Origin: Plasmopara viticola
Lineage: Eukaryota; Oomycota; Peronosporomycetes; Peronosporales; Peronosporaceae
Direction of reading: 5' to 3'
DNA length: 64,000 nt
NCBI GenBank assembly: GCA_001695595.3
Contig: MBPM02000003.1
Location: 2,480,001-2,544,000, forward strand
Part shown: piece by piece, positions 32,845-43,323 of the stretch
Position numbering within the stretch: position 1 is the first letter of the stretch
How the letters are laid out: every line of letters begins with the position of its first letter
Notes under the pieces: model-generated
Seen by the model: the letters and a program-made list of their open reading frames with translations, nothing else
Database searches by the model: none
What the model was told of the DNA's origin: nothing
Made by a program: the position numbers and the translations under genes

Positions 32845-35800
32845 ATGTCGCTATTGGTCGTGGCTGTGTCGGTCCATGTCACTCTAGTTACCAGCACGGC
32901 GTCCCAACTCGAGTATCCAGCTTGTGCCATCAACCACTCACCGCAATACTATTGCTGTGATCTGACCCCTTCAACTTCTTCCAACGTCTCCAACAGTCTC
33001 GTGTACGTCCGCTACAACAAACCACAGGGCGACGGCTATTCCAGGTATTACGACGAAGGCTGGCACCAGAGTCGTCAAATCTCTTACGATCCGGATGGAG
33101 ATGTATCAATCTACGCTCCAGCCACGCCTACTTACGTCTACGGCGAAGCCGATAGGACGTGCCGTCTACAAGACGTGGTAGTCCACGGCGCAATCGTAAG
33201 CACTCTGCAATGCACATTTGCCACCGAGCGCAACGATATGTACACGCAAAATACGTCGCTGGCAAAAGACTCGATGGACAAGTCGGTGTTTTGGTCCTCG
33301 ACGTTAAATCCACGCAACAACAACGCGTCGTTTCCAACGGGCGCTGTGTGTCGGCGTATCATGCTGGACGACGGCACAGTCAACACGACAGCGCAGACTT
33401 TATGTACCGCTGCATTTCGTACGTCCACCTATCGCTTCAACACGTTCACCGAAACGCCGCTCGTGGTCGTGTACATTGTCTACGCCGTCTGCTTTGTCAG
33501 TCTAGCGTGCTGGATCGCGTTGCGTCGACTAGTTGGCGTGCATCAGCTCGTAGACGCCGCGAGTCCGCTTTCATGCATTAGTGACGACGACAAGAAGCTG
33601 CTGGACCATCGTGGAGGTCCTTACACGCCCGGTGGCAAGACGTCGACGGCCTATTGTTCACCGACTAGCCAATTGTCGGACGCACAGTTGGGGCACAATA
33701 CCATCTCCATTGTCCAGACGGGTTACACGGACTCGACGATTGGATACCTTGTGTTTGGCTACTTTATGCTCATGACGGTGCTGCTGAATGTCCTCATCAT
33801 TCTCACGATTCGAGATAATCAAGGCAAGCTGGAGACTGAGACAGACACGTACGCCGCTTGGTTTGACCCTGTTAATGGGGTCATTAAAGTCTTTATTTCG
33901 CTTTGGGTCCTTGCCACCGTCTGGTTTGTCCTCGTTGTTGTGTACCGTTTTCAAATTGTCAACTTTTTCCGGTACCCCACGGCATTGGACAAGTGCACGC
34001 GCGTCCTCATGCATAAGCCGGAAGTGTCCGAGGCGATGCTGGTGGATCGTTCGGGTGTTGCGCAGATGGTGCAAAAGATCACGCAGTTTGTGTTTCCACA
34101 CTCACGTCGAGGAGTTGAAGAAACCGTAACCGTGCTTACGACTGCCGAAGGTGTGCGGTACCTTGAATTTCAACATTTGCGCTACACTTTTGACGACGAA
34201 GAGTGTCACTTTGTTCCCAGCGTAATTGTGCTCCCAATCACGTACGACAGCATCCTAACCGAGTCTCAAGGATTGACCAGCGACGAACACGCTCACCGTC
34301 TAGACGTCGTGGGCCGCAACGCTATCGAGGTAAAAGTGCCATCCTGGGCGACGTCACTTGTCGACGAGTTCTTGACCTTCTTTTACATCTACCAGCTCAT
34401 GTGCTATTATGTCTGGTACTTTACCAACTATGTCTGGGTGTCGGTACTCAACACTGTGGTGATTGCACTCGCTGCAGCTTTTAACATTTACGCCAAACGC
34501 AGCATGCTAGCGTCTGTCGTGCAAATGACTCACTACGTTGCAGAAGTGATGGTCAAACGGGACGGGAGTTGGTCGACAATCAAGTCGTCAGACCTGGCGC
34601 CGGGTGATCTCGTGCGCGTCGTGGAGAATTGGGAATTGCCATGCGACGTCGTAGTTGTCAAGGGCTCGACAGTTTGCGACGAATCCATGCTCACGGGCGA
34701 GTCAATGCCGGTCCAGAAAATGTCACTTCCGACCGACAGTAGCGATCTATACGACGCTGAAGGCAATGGCAAAAAGTACACGCTCTTTTCCGGCTCAAGA
34801 ACGCTGGCGTCGGGTCGCAACGAGGAAATTCTCGCAATTGTGCAAGCCACGGGTGCCCACACGAGCCGTGGTCAGCTTGTCCAGGCGATTTTGTACCCCA
34901 CTTCGATGCGTTTCAAGTACGATGAGCACTTGAAAGCTGTCTTTTCAGTCTTGTTCGTGATTGGGCTGATTGCTGCGTACTTTGCAATGAAGTTTCTTAT
35001 TGAGAATGCTGGCCTGAGCAACACCCTTTTTGCGTTCGTGTATGGCATGTTCATGTTTAGCGCCGTGCTAAATCCGCTTTTGCCCGTCGTGATGACGATT
35101 GGCCAGGTAAACGCCGCCAAGCGGCTACTTGAGCTAAACGTATACTGTCTTAATCCACAGCGTATCACTTTGTGTGGAAAAGTGCGCGTGTTTTGTTTCG
35201 ACAAGACTGGCACGATTACAAAAGAAGGACTTGATTTTCGAGGCTGTGTCCCTGTCAGCGAGTCAGGCGAGTTTTTGTCGGAAATCACCGACATGACGGA
35301 CGGTTCATTGCCCAAGATGATGCAATATTCGCTCGCATCGTGCCACGCTGTCGGCTCATTGAATGACGAGTTGGTCGGAAATGAAGTCGAAGTCAAGATG
35401 TTTCGCAGTACGCAGTGGCGCCTACTGGAGCTCGAGGGACAGCTGCCTACCGTGCAGTCTCCAGACGGCGTTGAGGCGTTGGACGTGATTAAACGATTTG
35501 AGTTCGACCACCACCGCATGTCCATGAGTGTCGTGATGAAAGATAAGCACACGGGCAAATACTTTGTCTTTTGTAAAGGTTCGTACGAAAAGATGGCATC
35601 CTTGTCGCATCCAGACTCCATTCCAGTCACGTACGCCGAGACAGCCGCGAGTCTGGCCAAAAACGGATGTTACGTGCTTGGTATGGCCTACAAAGAGCTG
35701 TCGATCTTGGACACGACGAACCTTGCCGTCCTTTTAAGTGATCGGGACGCGGTGGAGCAGGCATTAACATTTATTGGCTTGCTCATGTTCCGTAACGAGA

Positions 35801-37113
35801 TCAAAGAGGACTCGCGCTCGGCCATTCTGCAGCTCAAATCGGGTGACATTCGTCCTGTGATGATCACGGGGGACAATGCTATGACTGGGTGCTACATTGC
35901 CCGTGCTAGTGGCATGGTGGACAAAGCTGCTCGGGTGATTCTTGGAGACGTCGTGACGGATGGCAATCTGGTCGTGTGGAAGGACGTCGATAGTTTGCAA
36001 GTGTTTTTGCTCGACGAAGTAATTACAATGGTCCAATCGATCGATACGACCGTGGAGCTGGCCGTCACGGGCCAAGCGTTCGATTTGCTAGTCAAGATGG
36101 AACAGATCGAGCCGATTTTACTAAAAATTCGGATTTTCAGCCGCATGACGCCGCAAGGAAAAGTCGACTGCGTTAAATTGCATATGATGACAGGAGCCGT
36201 CACGGGCATGTGTGGAGACGGCGGAAATGATTGTGGTGCGCTGCGGGCTGCTCACGTTGGAGTGGCGCTAAGCGACGCCGAGGCGTCGGTTGTGTCTCCA
36301 TTTACGAGCAAGTCACGGACACTTCGGTCGGTGGTGGATTTAGTCCTCGAGGGGCGTGGCGCGCTGGCAACATCGTTTGCAAGTGTCAAGTATTTAATCC
36401 TCTACGGTCTTATTGGTATCGGTTGTCGGACTGTCATGTACTACAATGGGGTCTTTATCTCGCAATTTGGCTTTATGTATCTAGACGGTGCCATTCTAGT
36501 CGGCACCTCGTACGGACTCACGCGGGCTCGGCCACTGTCGGAAATGGGGTCACAGCGCCCGACGGCGAGTCTAGTCGGTCCGACCACGGCAGCTTCGTTA
36601 ATCGGGGCTGCAATGATCCACTGGGTGTTTTTATACGGGGCCATCCACCACTTGAGTGTGCAACCGTGGTACTGTCCGTTTGAGCCGAAAAACGTCAACT
36701 TGGTACAGTGGTGGCTATTGCAAGATAGCACGTTGGGCTCCTCTTTGTGGTTTATCATTTGCTTTCAGCAAATGGCGACCGGATTGACCATGGGGCTCGG
36801 CTCCCGTTTCCGCCGTTCGATTTGGCACAATGTGTTTCTCTTGTTTTGGTACACGCTCCTCTTGGTCACGCTTGTCGTCATGTTTGTGGGGCCACCGTCG
36901 CGCTTTAGCGATCAATTTCGGGTGGCGAGCAGTACAAATGTCATTGGTCTGCCCGATATTCCTATACCAGTCGACTTTCGATGGAAACTGTTTGGGTGGG
37001 GCGTTGCTGACACGGCGGCCGTGCTCATTTACGAGTACTACTTTGTGCTTGGTTATGTGCGCGATCACTTTCGCGCCAAGTATCACCGGGACCCGCTTCC
37101 CATGAAATTGTAA
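32845..37113 (+). CDS. P5-type (P5B-like) transporting ATPase
   Basis: An intronless 1422-residue P-type ATPase. Catalytic landmarks are all present: TGES at 617-620 (dephosphorylation loop), DKTGT with the phosphorylated Asp786, TGDN at 1008-1011, and GDGGND at 1124-1129. The context 'MCGDGGNDCGALRAAHVGVALSD' followed by 'EASVVSPFTSK' is typical of P5 pumps. P5B members (ATP13A2-type) export polyamines or related cations from late endosomes, lysosomes or vacuoles. The N-terminus is unusual: a signal-peptide-like start and about 170 polar, Cys-containing residues precede the first clear membrane helix at about 205. Helix 4 reads NPLLP (743-747) where P5 pumps normally have a PP-x-LP motif. 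The C-terminus has about six helices. The next gene converges, with 99 bases between the stops. Confidence 0.92.
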   Translation: MSLLVVAVSVHVTLVTSTASQLEYPACAINHSPQYYCCDLTPSTSSNVSNSLVYVRYNKPQGDGYSRYYDEGWHQSRQISYDPDGDVSIYAPATPTYVYGEADRTCRLQDVVVHGAIVSTLQCTFATERNDMYTQNTSLAKDSMDKSVFWSSTLNPRNNNASFPTGAVCRRIMLDDGTVNTTAQTLCTAAFRTSTYRFNTFTETPLVVVYIVYAVCFVSLACWIALRRLVGVHQLVDAASPLSCISDDDKKLLDHRGGPYTPGGKTSTAYCSPTSQLSDAQLGHNTISIVQTGYTDSTIGYLVFGYFMLMTVLLNVLIILTIRDNQGKLETETDTYAAWFDPVNGVIKVFISLWVLATVWFVLVVVYRFQIVNFFRYPTALDKCTRVLMHKPEVSEAMLVDRSGVAQMVQKITQFVFPHSRRGVEETVTVLTTAEGVRYLEFQHLRYTFDDEECHFVPSVIVLPITYDSILTESQGLTSDEHAHRLDVVGRNAIEVKVPSWATSLVDEFLTFFYIYQLMCYYVWYFTNYVWVSVLNTVVIALAAAFNIYAKRSMLASVVQMTHYVAEVMVKRDGSWSTIKSSDLAPGDLVRVVENWELPCDVVVVKGSTVCDESMLTGESMPVQKMSLPTDSSDLYDAEGNGKKYTLFSGSRTLASGRNEEILAIVQATGAHTSRGQLVQAILYPTSMRFKYDEHLKAVFSVLFVIGLIAAYFAMKFLIENAGLSNTLFAFVYGMFMFSAVLNPLLPVVMTIGQVNAAKRLLELNVYCLNPQRITLCGKVRVFCFDKTGTITKEGLDFRGCVPVSESGEFLSEITDMTDGSLPKMMQYSLASCHAVGSLNDELVGNEVEVKMFRSTQWRLLELEGQLPTVQSPDGVEALDVIKRFEFDHHRMSMSVVMKDKHTGKYFVFCKGSYEKMASLSHPDSIPVTYAETAASLAKNGCYVLGMAYKELSILDTTNLAVLLSDRDAVEQALTFIGLLMFRNEIKEDSRSAILQLKSGDIRPVMITGDNAMTGCYIARASGMVDKAARVILGDVVTDGNLVVWKDVDSLQVFLLDEVITMVQSIDTTVELAVTGQAFDLLVKMEQIEPILLKIRIFSRMTPQGKVDCVKLHMMTGAVTGMCGDGGNDCGALRAAHVGVALSDAEASVVSPFTSKSRTLRSVVDLVLEGRGALATSFASVKYLILYGLIGIGCRTVMYYNGVFISQFGFMYLDGAILVGTSYGLTRARPLSEMGSQRPTASLVGPTTAASLIGAAMIHWVFLYGAIHHLSVQPWYCPFEPKNVNLVQWWLLQDSTLGSSLWFIICFQQMATGLTMGLGSRFRRSIWHNVFLLFWYTLLLVTLVVMFVGPPSRFSDQFRVASSTNVIGLPDIPIPVDFRWKLFGWGVADTAAVLIYEYYFVLGYVRDHFRAKYHRDPLPMKL

Positions 37114-37212
37114 GAAAAATAAACGACTACTATTTTATGTACTTGATAAATGCTGCATTTCCATATTGTCAGAATTGTAATTTTCAGTAAACCTCCGATC
37201 GTCAATCCCTTT

Positions 37213-38241
37213 CTAACCCTCTCTGAACAGGTAACTGTACGCACTCAGCGCCGGCGTACCGCCCAAATGAGCGTACAGTATCTTGGAGCCTTCAGGAAAT
37301 TCACCGTTGCGCACCATAGAGATCATCCCATCCATAGACTTGCCTTCGTACACAGGATCCGTTAAGATCCCTTCAGTGCGAGCACAGAGTCGAATCGCAT
37401 TCAGTGTGCCTTCATTCGGGAGTCCGTACTCCGGACCGCCATAGCGCGTATCGAGCACAACGTCCTCTGCCGTGATTTCGCGGCCCAACTCGACCAAGTC
37501 GGCTGTATTCTTGGCAATGCGGAGCACTTGTTCCCGAGTCTTGTCGGGTGTAGCCGACGCGTCAATACCAATAACCTTATTCGCTCGCCCATCCGCCGCA
37601 AAGCCGACGACCATACCGGCCATCGTACTCCCGGTCACAGCACACACAATGACGTAATCAAATTGGAACCCCAGCTCTTTTTCTTGGGCACGAACCTCCT
37701 CTGCAAAGTCGACAAAGCCCAATCCACCTTTTGGATGTTCCGAACAGCCGGCTGGAATGGGGTACGGCTTCCCACCCGCCTTTTTTACACTCTTTAAGGC
37801 TTCCTCCCAACTCGGGCGGATACCAATGTCGAAGCCAGCAGAATCTCGACGCACGTCTGCGCCCAAAATACGTGATAGCTCAATGTTGCCGACGTTGTCG
37901 TACACAAAAGCCTCTTCGGGTGGATAATTGACCCAATTCTCTTGTACCAAGACGCATTTCAATCCGAGGTGAGCGGCCACGGCTGCGACTTGACGCGTCT
38001 GGTTGGATTGAATCCCACCAATGGACACGAGCGTGTCGTAGCCTCCTTCAATGGCTTCTGGGATGATGTACTCGAGCTTACGCGTCTTGTTGCCACCAAA
38101 AGCCAGGCCAGAGTTACAATCCTCGCGCTTGGCGTACAATTGCACCTTGTTCCCCAAAGCCTTGGAAAGCCGTTCTAAGGGCTGAATCGGGGACGGGCCA
38201 GCAAACGTGAGCGCGTGCTTGGCAAACTTGGAGAGTTTCAT
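37213..38241 (-). CDS. acdS: 1-aminocyclopropane-1-carboxylate (ACC) deaminase
   Basis: An intronless 342-residue PLP enzyme of the tryptophan-synthase-beta fold that splits ACC, the ethylene precursor, to 2-oxobutyrate and ammonia. PLP would bind Lys52 in 'GGNKTRK'. The residues that separate true ACC deaminases from the closely related D-cysteine desulfhydrases are all the deaminase type: Tyr298-Glu299 in '[11 protein letters not shown]' and Leu326 in '[10 protein letters not shown]' (equivalents of Tyr294, Glu295 and Leu322 in the Pseudomonas enzyme). No signal peptide is seen, so the enzyme should be cytosolic. The length equals bacterial AcdS. The family is mainly bacterial and fungal, so transfer into this lineage is likely, but no tree was made. 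A strong initiator-like motif lies 19 bases upstream (38260-38271). Confidence 0.93.
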   Translation of the reverse strand: MKLSKFAKHALTFAGPSPIQPLERLSKALGNKVQLYAKREDCNSGLAFGGNKTRKLEYIIPEAIEGGYDTLVSIGGIQSNQTRQVAAVAAHLGLKCVLVQENWVNYPPEEAFVYDNVGNIELSRILGADVRRDSAGFDIGIRPSWEEALKSVKKAGGKPYPIPAGCSEHPKGGLGFVDFAEEVRAQEKELGFQFDYVIVCAVTGSTMAGMVVGFAADGRANKVIGIDASATPDKTREQVLRIAKNTADLVELGREITAEDVVLDTRYGGPEYGLPNEGTLNAIRLCARTEGILTDPVYEGKSMDGMISMVRNGEFPEGSKILYAHLGGTPALSAYSYLFREG

Positions 38242-38259
38242 GGTTCAAACTTGCTTGCC

Positions 38260-38271
38260 AATTGTAAAATG
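38260..38271 (-). promoter_or_regulatory. Oomycete-type initiator plus flanking promoter region (Inr-FPR)
   Basis: On the minus strand the sequence CATTTTACAATT fits all 12 positions of the core of the published oomycete Inr-FPR consensus (CATTYYNCAWTT). It ends 18 bases before the ACC deaminase ATG, which agrees with the short leaders usual in these organisms. This is the clearest core promoter in the window. Confidence 0.6.
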
Positions 38272-41200
38272 CATGGAGGGCTTTAAGATCTGAGGTAGAA
38301 GGCGTGAGCCTTTGAGATAAAACAGAGACCAGTCAAGTGGTAAACATGGAACCTCTGGCCAATGCATAAACCGGATGCAGATTGCAAATCCGAGGAAGTG
38401 GTAATTATTGTATTTTTCGCATGTGTGCCACGCAAATGTTTGGGGTTAATGAAACAATGTCTCAGAATTAAAATTTGACACGTGGCCTCCTAAGTTGTCT
38501 CGGTTTCAGTTTAGACCGTATGCGCATGCGTGGTGCACAGATGATCAGTCCTTTTCTACGAAAAGTCTCATGGACAGACTCTCCTATGAGCTCTATGAAA
38601 TTCAGCGACATGCGTCACGGAGATAAGTATTTCAAAAAAACTCGAGTGGAGGCTCCAGCGTAGCCTTTGCGTAAGAATGCTTCTCGGCAAATGAAAAGAC
38701 GTCTTCCATGGACACGTAGTTGACGACGCAGACAAATCTATCTCATTCCTCCAGCGGTCAATCGATAGTTTCTAAACGAAAGTCTTTCTGAAAATTTTTC
38801 TGTTCGCAACATTGCAATACACCTTCGTACAATAAGTCGCAACAGCGGTAAGAAAACTTCTATTTCTCGTAAATCGCACTGCAAGGAGCATATGGATTAA
38901 TCGCCTCTGTTGTTTTCGTGTTTTTCAGTACCAGAGGTTAAGGGTTACAGTCGCGCTCCTTATTTGATTTCATTCGTTCGGCTGCACCGAATTCATAGCT
39001 CTATTGCTGCTTCGAATGTTCCAGGCTTCGCTAAAAAGGACGGTCGTATCAAAATCATTCCGTATTGTATTCGACTTGGAAAATTATTGTTAATGAAGTT
39101 TATTAATCCAGGCGTCCAAGTACTTTTTGAGCGTTCAAAATAGATTTACGAGATACCAATGTTTTTTTAAATCCATTATTGTTTGCTCAAAAAACCGTAA
39201 AACCACGTGCCACGAACACCAAGTAAAAGCTAAGGCTGCATGCCGATCTGATGTCACATTACACGAGACACAAGAACGGCTAGCTCGTGGAAACCGCGTT
39301 CTGCCATCGATCGATCTAAAACGTACTAAACTCTCGAGCTGTTGTTAAAATTTGATGTGACAGTGAAATAAATGCCCACCACAATGGCACCGCGCAGATA
39401 GCAGGCAAGTTGACACGTTAGTTAAAAGACCATCGTTGACGACACATAATTGAGAATGCTATGGTGCTTATAAGCATCGCCGAAAAACGGTTCCGCCAGA
39501 CCGTATTACTGCAGTGCCGCCGGCGTACAGTACTCCGAATGGTCACCGACGTGCCATACCTTCTGGTCACCATTATCGAAAGCGCGGTTCTGACCAGTCA
39601 ATCATCGAAGGCATCTTTGTATTTACCACCCTTTCACAAAAAACTTACCTTTACGATCCGGTTTCTCAACCACTTCATTGTCCGAGCATGTCACAAATCG
39701 CTCAACTTTGGCTCATTGTAAAGGCTTTGTTGCGATGTCTGCCGGTATGGCTTCTATGCTGCAGTGCTCAGGATGCAGTCTGACACCTTTTGCAAAAATA
39801 TAGTCGATCGACGTGCTCATTTTTTAAAAAGTTTGCCGGTTTCTTGCTAAATAGGCTTTAGATATCGCTTACTATAGGATTTGTGTACCGGAACTCGCTT
39901 TTGCTAAACGATGCGTAGAGCCAGATGATGTTCCTTTCGTATTTGGCTTGGTCTCAGTGATCTCTTGCAGTACTTGATCGTATTATCGTCGAGATGTGAT
40001 GTGAATTCGCTAACACTTTTACGATCAGACTCATTTTTTGCGTGGTCTCCGTGACGGAGACTTCTACTCTCGACTTGCCGAAGGCTGTGTGGTCTTTTTC
40101 CAGCGATCTCTGTTTTTCAAGACAAATGTACCATTAGAAATAAAGGCCTCCAGCAAAAATCATGTTGCTTGTTATAAACATAATCACCCAAAATAAAAAA
40201 TAGTAATCGAGACGACTCGTGGCATGCGCAATGTTTGGTCGGATGCCCGATGCATGTCACTACATTGATGCCTTTCAATAACCATATGCCACATTGTTGT
40301 TACGTTTTTGATCTATAAGGCGATTGTTTAACTATACTCCGTGAGATGAACTCACTCAAAGCTCATTTTGAGGTAGTGGATTGAAGTAAATTGAGCCTTG
40401 ATAAACGAGCCATTTCCTGAAACAAGCAATGTCGCCTCATAACCAAAAGTTATCTATAGGCATATTACCACTAGAAGTGTACCATTCGTCACAGTCCAAT
40501 TTTTTTTTTTATTGGTCGTATCGGCTTCCATGCGACAAATCAATTTCTCGCTTCTCTCGCGCTTCCAGGAAACGGATATGTCCTTCGCTGTCGACGGCTA
40601 TATAACATTGACTCGCACTTGCCGAGGAGATGTTGACCTCGAATTCGATCTGAACAATACTGCCTTAAATTCTATGCAAAGTTTACGCTATAACTAGGGC
40701 TGTCGAGCCGTATGCTTTTTTTGAACGGTTGGAGTGATGAATTTAAATACCAGGGTTTTTTTCCTCAATACAAAATGTTTTGTACAAACGTATTGATCAA
40801 AGTCTTGGTACTGATGCGTCAATGCCATCCGATTTGTTAACTTGGTCTGAATTATGTAGTTTAAGTGTAATCTAGTCCGTCACTAGGACAGTGTTGGCGG
40901 CGTATTAGTTGACTTGAAAACGCTCATACCGATAAGCACTAGTGTGGAGTAGCCCACAACTTGATTGTACTCGCATGTTAAACGTTTCACGCATTCAAGT
41001 ATCAAGGTGGTGACTATGCGACCTTTGCACATCAATTCTGTCGAGCATTTGTCATTTATCGTCTCAATACGAGTGCAGTCCACCTATTTGTTGCACCACT
41101 ACGCCAAATGATGACGTTCCAAATTCTCGCGCAAGTTCGACCTACCTCAGCAGTTTATTGTTGTTCAGATATATTTTATAAAAATGCGCTGCACAAACAA

Positions 41201-41487
41201 GCAGTAAAAACATGTAATAAATTGGGTCATTTATACCAAAAAATCGACAGGCGATTCGCAAGCGCAGCGGTTTTGTAATAATTGAAAGCCTTTATCATGA
41301 AAAAGATAACTATTCGCAAACATGCTTTATCGCGTCCCTTACAATCAGAGACCACGCCGATGTTACGCCTAATATGCACAATGATAAAGTACGCGATCTA
41401 AAGCTGACGTTGATACTGCCGCCGACGTTCCCTTCTCGTCATCATCACTTGAAGCGGCGAGACCAGATCCATCAGTGGATCTAATGT
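38272..41487. other. Gene-free 3.2-kb region between ACC deaminase and transglutaminase
   Basis: Short ORFs only (for example 38910-39143, 39461-39783, 40512-40697), none with a domain I recognise. Some may be gene relics; runs such as 'LRGLRDGDFYSRLAEGC' near 40040 look protein-like but are isolated. A/T runs are common. Confidence 0.45.
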
Positions 41488-43323
41488 TTAAACAGCGGGT
41501 TCTGGAGTAGCGGGTACAGCTTCTGGAGTAGTGGGTGCAGCTTCTGGAGTAGCGGGTGCAGCTTCTGGAGTAGCAGGTACAGCACCAGGAGCTTCGGGTT
41601 CAGGCGCAGGTGTGGCGCCAGGAGCTTCGGGTTCAGGCGCAGGTGTGGCGCCAGGAGCTTCGGTAGAATCCGCGCTTGATGGAGAATCATCAAGGGTCTC
41701 CTCCTCCTCCTCATCTGGTGGTTTGGGGCCAGAGCTGCTGGTGGACGTGGAATCCTCACCGCCTAAGGTATTTGCATCAGGAGCAGAAGCGAGACTGACG
41801 TTAGAAGGAGAACCGGAAGCCAATTCGGCGGCGGGATTAGAACCCGAAGCAGACTCGACATCAAGATTTGCTTCATCAGTCGTTCCGGAGTTTGAGGTAG
41901 AAGACTCTGTCGAAGGAGGATGAATGGATCCTGGCATATGTGGCGTCTCCGCTGCATCTTTGCAATTGGTGGTTGAATCGTGGACAAGGGCTTCGATCTC
42001 TCCATAGTGCAAGCCCACGGATGTAATTGTCGAATTATCAGGCTTGGAAGCGGGTAGCCAGATGAAATCCGGGTGGTTGGCAATCGAGCCTGAAACCCAC
42101 TCACCGCCCAAAATCTGGTACGTCGAGTCCGTTTCGAGAATGTATTCGTAATCTGCACTTTTGGTGGAGTTGTCCGCGAGGCCAGTGGAAACAAGCGGTC
42201 CGTTGCGCCCCGACTCGATGACCCAGCTAAAGCGTGTCGTCACGGCGGCAATCTTTGTGGCAGCATCATTAAACGGATACTTGTCGACTTTAAAGTATTT
42301 CTTTGCAGCGGCAGCGGGACTCATCCAGGAGAGACGGAGGATCTCATAGCCGCGAACGGGTTGGTTCCACACTTCGTTACCGGCAGTAATATCGACGACA
42401 AAACTCGTGTTGAAGCGGCACATGAGGTTGGCAATGGCAAGATGAAAAAAGCCAGGACTGATGTCACGTCGTCGTGCGTCTAGGAAACGACCGTACTTAT
42501 CCGTGCCGTTGATGGCTTGGGCATCATCATTGTAGCGCGAGCCTGTGAAAATTGTTGGAATCTTTGAACCATCGTACGCAAGGGTAATCAAAGCTTTAAT
42601 GTCGTACGGTTCAAATACTACCCCATTGCGTTCCACTTTACACGACGGCTCGGGTTCTAGGATAGCAGCTGGGGCCCACGCGTGGCAAATGCCAAACCAC
42701 TTTGGAACGCAGTACCCTTCAGTCTTTCCTCTTCGCTTTGCGCACACGCTTTTGTCGTTCAAGCTCTTGCAATCGGCATTAGTTTCACAAGGTTGTCGCT
42801 TTGATTGAGAGTCAACGCCTCGCTTGGCTGAGATGTCATCCATTAATTTGTCCGCGTCATACCCAAATGCCTCAGCGTACTTTTCTGCTGGACTTGGGTT
42901 ACCCTTAGACCACTGATAATTGATACTATCGGCGTACACGGGCCAGTAACTACCTGGCCACGGAATCGGGTTGATCTCACACTTGGTCGATAGCTTTGTA
43001 ATATCCGTCTCCAGTTCCATTTTGAAAAAGGTCTCGAGCTTTTGCATGTCTGTCGTTTTCGTCCCCTCGAGACGACGATCTAGCTTTGCCGGGTGTGCCG
43101 CTCCGGGAGTGTATCCACTTGAGGAGCCCGTGGCAGACGATTCCCCCTTTGTCTTTTCAACAGGTGCGCCATAACCAGGAAACTTGTTCCCGTTCATATA
43201 AGTCAGCGTCTCCTTGGTTTCTGACTTGTCATATTCAATAGGCAAAGCCTTGACAGTCTCTGAGGCGTACAGTGTCGCCAGTCCACACACAAGAGTCCAC
43301 TGCACCATACTTTTTTTTATCAA
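41488..43323 (-). CDS. Secreted oomycete transglutaminase (elicitor family) with Pep-13-like segment
   Basis: An intronless 611-residue precursor. Residues 1-26 form a signal peptide (hydrophobic 'WTLVCGLATLYA', likely cut after Ala26). The mature protein matches the oomycete cell-wall transglutaminase family, which cross-links glutamine and lysine side chains in surface proteins. The candidate catalytic Cys213 sits in 'WFGICHAWAPAAIL'. The surface segment recognised by plants lies at 318-330: VWNQPVRGYEILR, keeping the invariant V-W-N-Q-P-V-R-G core but changed in the last five positions. A Cys-rich stretch (about 175-205) precedes Cys213. The last 100 residues are Ser/Thr/Pro/Glu-rich and end in seven- and eleven-residue repeats, a probable wall-spanning stalk. 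An ATG directly before the signal peptide makes the start secure. Confidence 0.92.
   Translation of the reverse strand: MIKKSMVQWTLVCGLATLYASETVKALPIEYDKSETKETLTYMNGNKFPGYGAPVEKTKGESSATGSSSGYTPGAAHPAKLDRRLEGTKTTDMQKLETFFKMELETDITKLSTKCEINPIPWPGSYWPVYADSINYQWSKGNPSPAEKYAEAFGYDADKLMDDISAKRGVDSQSKRQPCETNADCKSLNDKSVCAKRRGKTEGYCVPKWFGICHAWAPAAILEPEPSCKVERNGVVFEPYDIKALITLAYDGSKIPTIFTGSRYNDDAQAINGTDKYGRFLDARRRDISPGFFHLAIANLMCRFNTSFVVDITAGNEVWNQPVRGYEILRLSWMSPAAAAKKYFKVDKYPFNDAATKIAAVTTRFSWVIESGRNGPLVSTGLADNSTKSADYEYILETDSTYQILGGEWVSGSIANHPDFIWLPASKPDNSTITSVGLHYGEIEALVHDSTTNCKDAAETPHMPGSIHPPSTESSTSNSGTTDEANLDVESASGSNPAAELASGSPSNVSLASAPDANTLGGEDSTSTSSSGPKPPDEEEEETLDDSPSSADSTEAPGATPAPEPEAPGATPAPEPEAPGAVPATPEAAPATPEAAPTTPEAVPATPEPAV
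41500..41670. repeat. In-frame minisatellite coding the Pro/Glu/Ala stalk
   Basis: Four copies of a 21-base unit (about 41500-41583; 'cttctggagtagcgggtgcag' with variants) are followed by two and a half copies of a 33-base unit (about 41584-41662). All multiples are of three bases and lie inside the transglutaminase ORF, where they encode ATPEAAP-like and APGATPAPEPE repeats on the minus strand. Copy number may vary between isolates. Confidence 0.85.

Noticed and set aside
39461..39783. Possible gene in the region after ACC deaminase
   Set aside because: Overlapping short frames without domain, splice pattern or start context.
41531..41923. 130-codon plus-strand Gly/Ala/Ser-rich ORF
   Set aside because: Antisense of the transglutaminase repeat region; its composition is a by-product of the minisatellite.
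43060..43085. 'DRRLEG' in the transglutaminase as an RXLR-type motif
   Set aside because: It does not fit R-x-L-R and the protein is a wall enzyme family, not a translocated effector.
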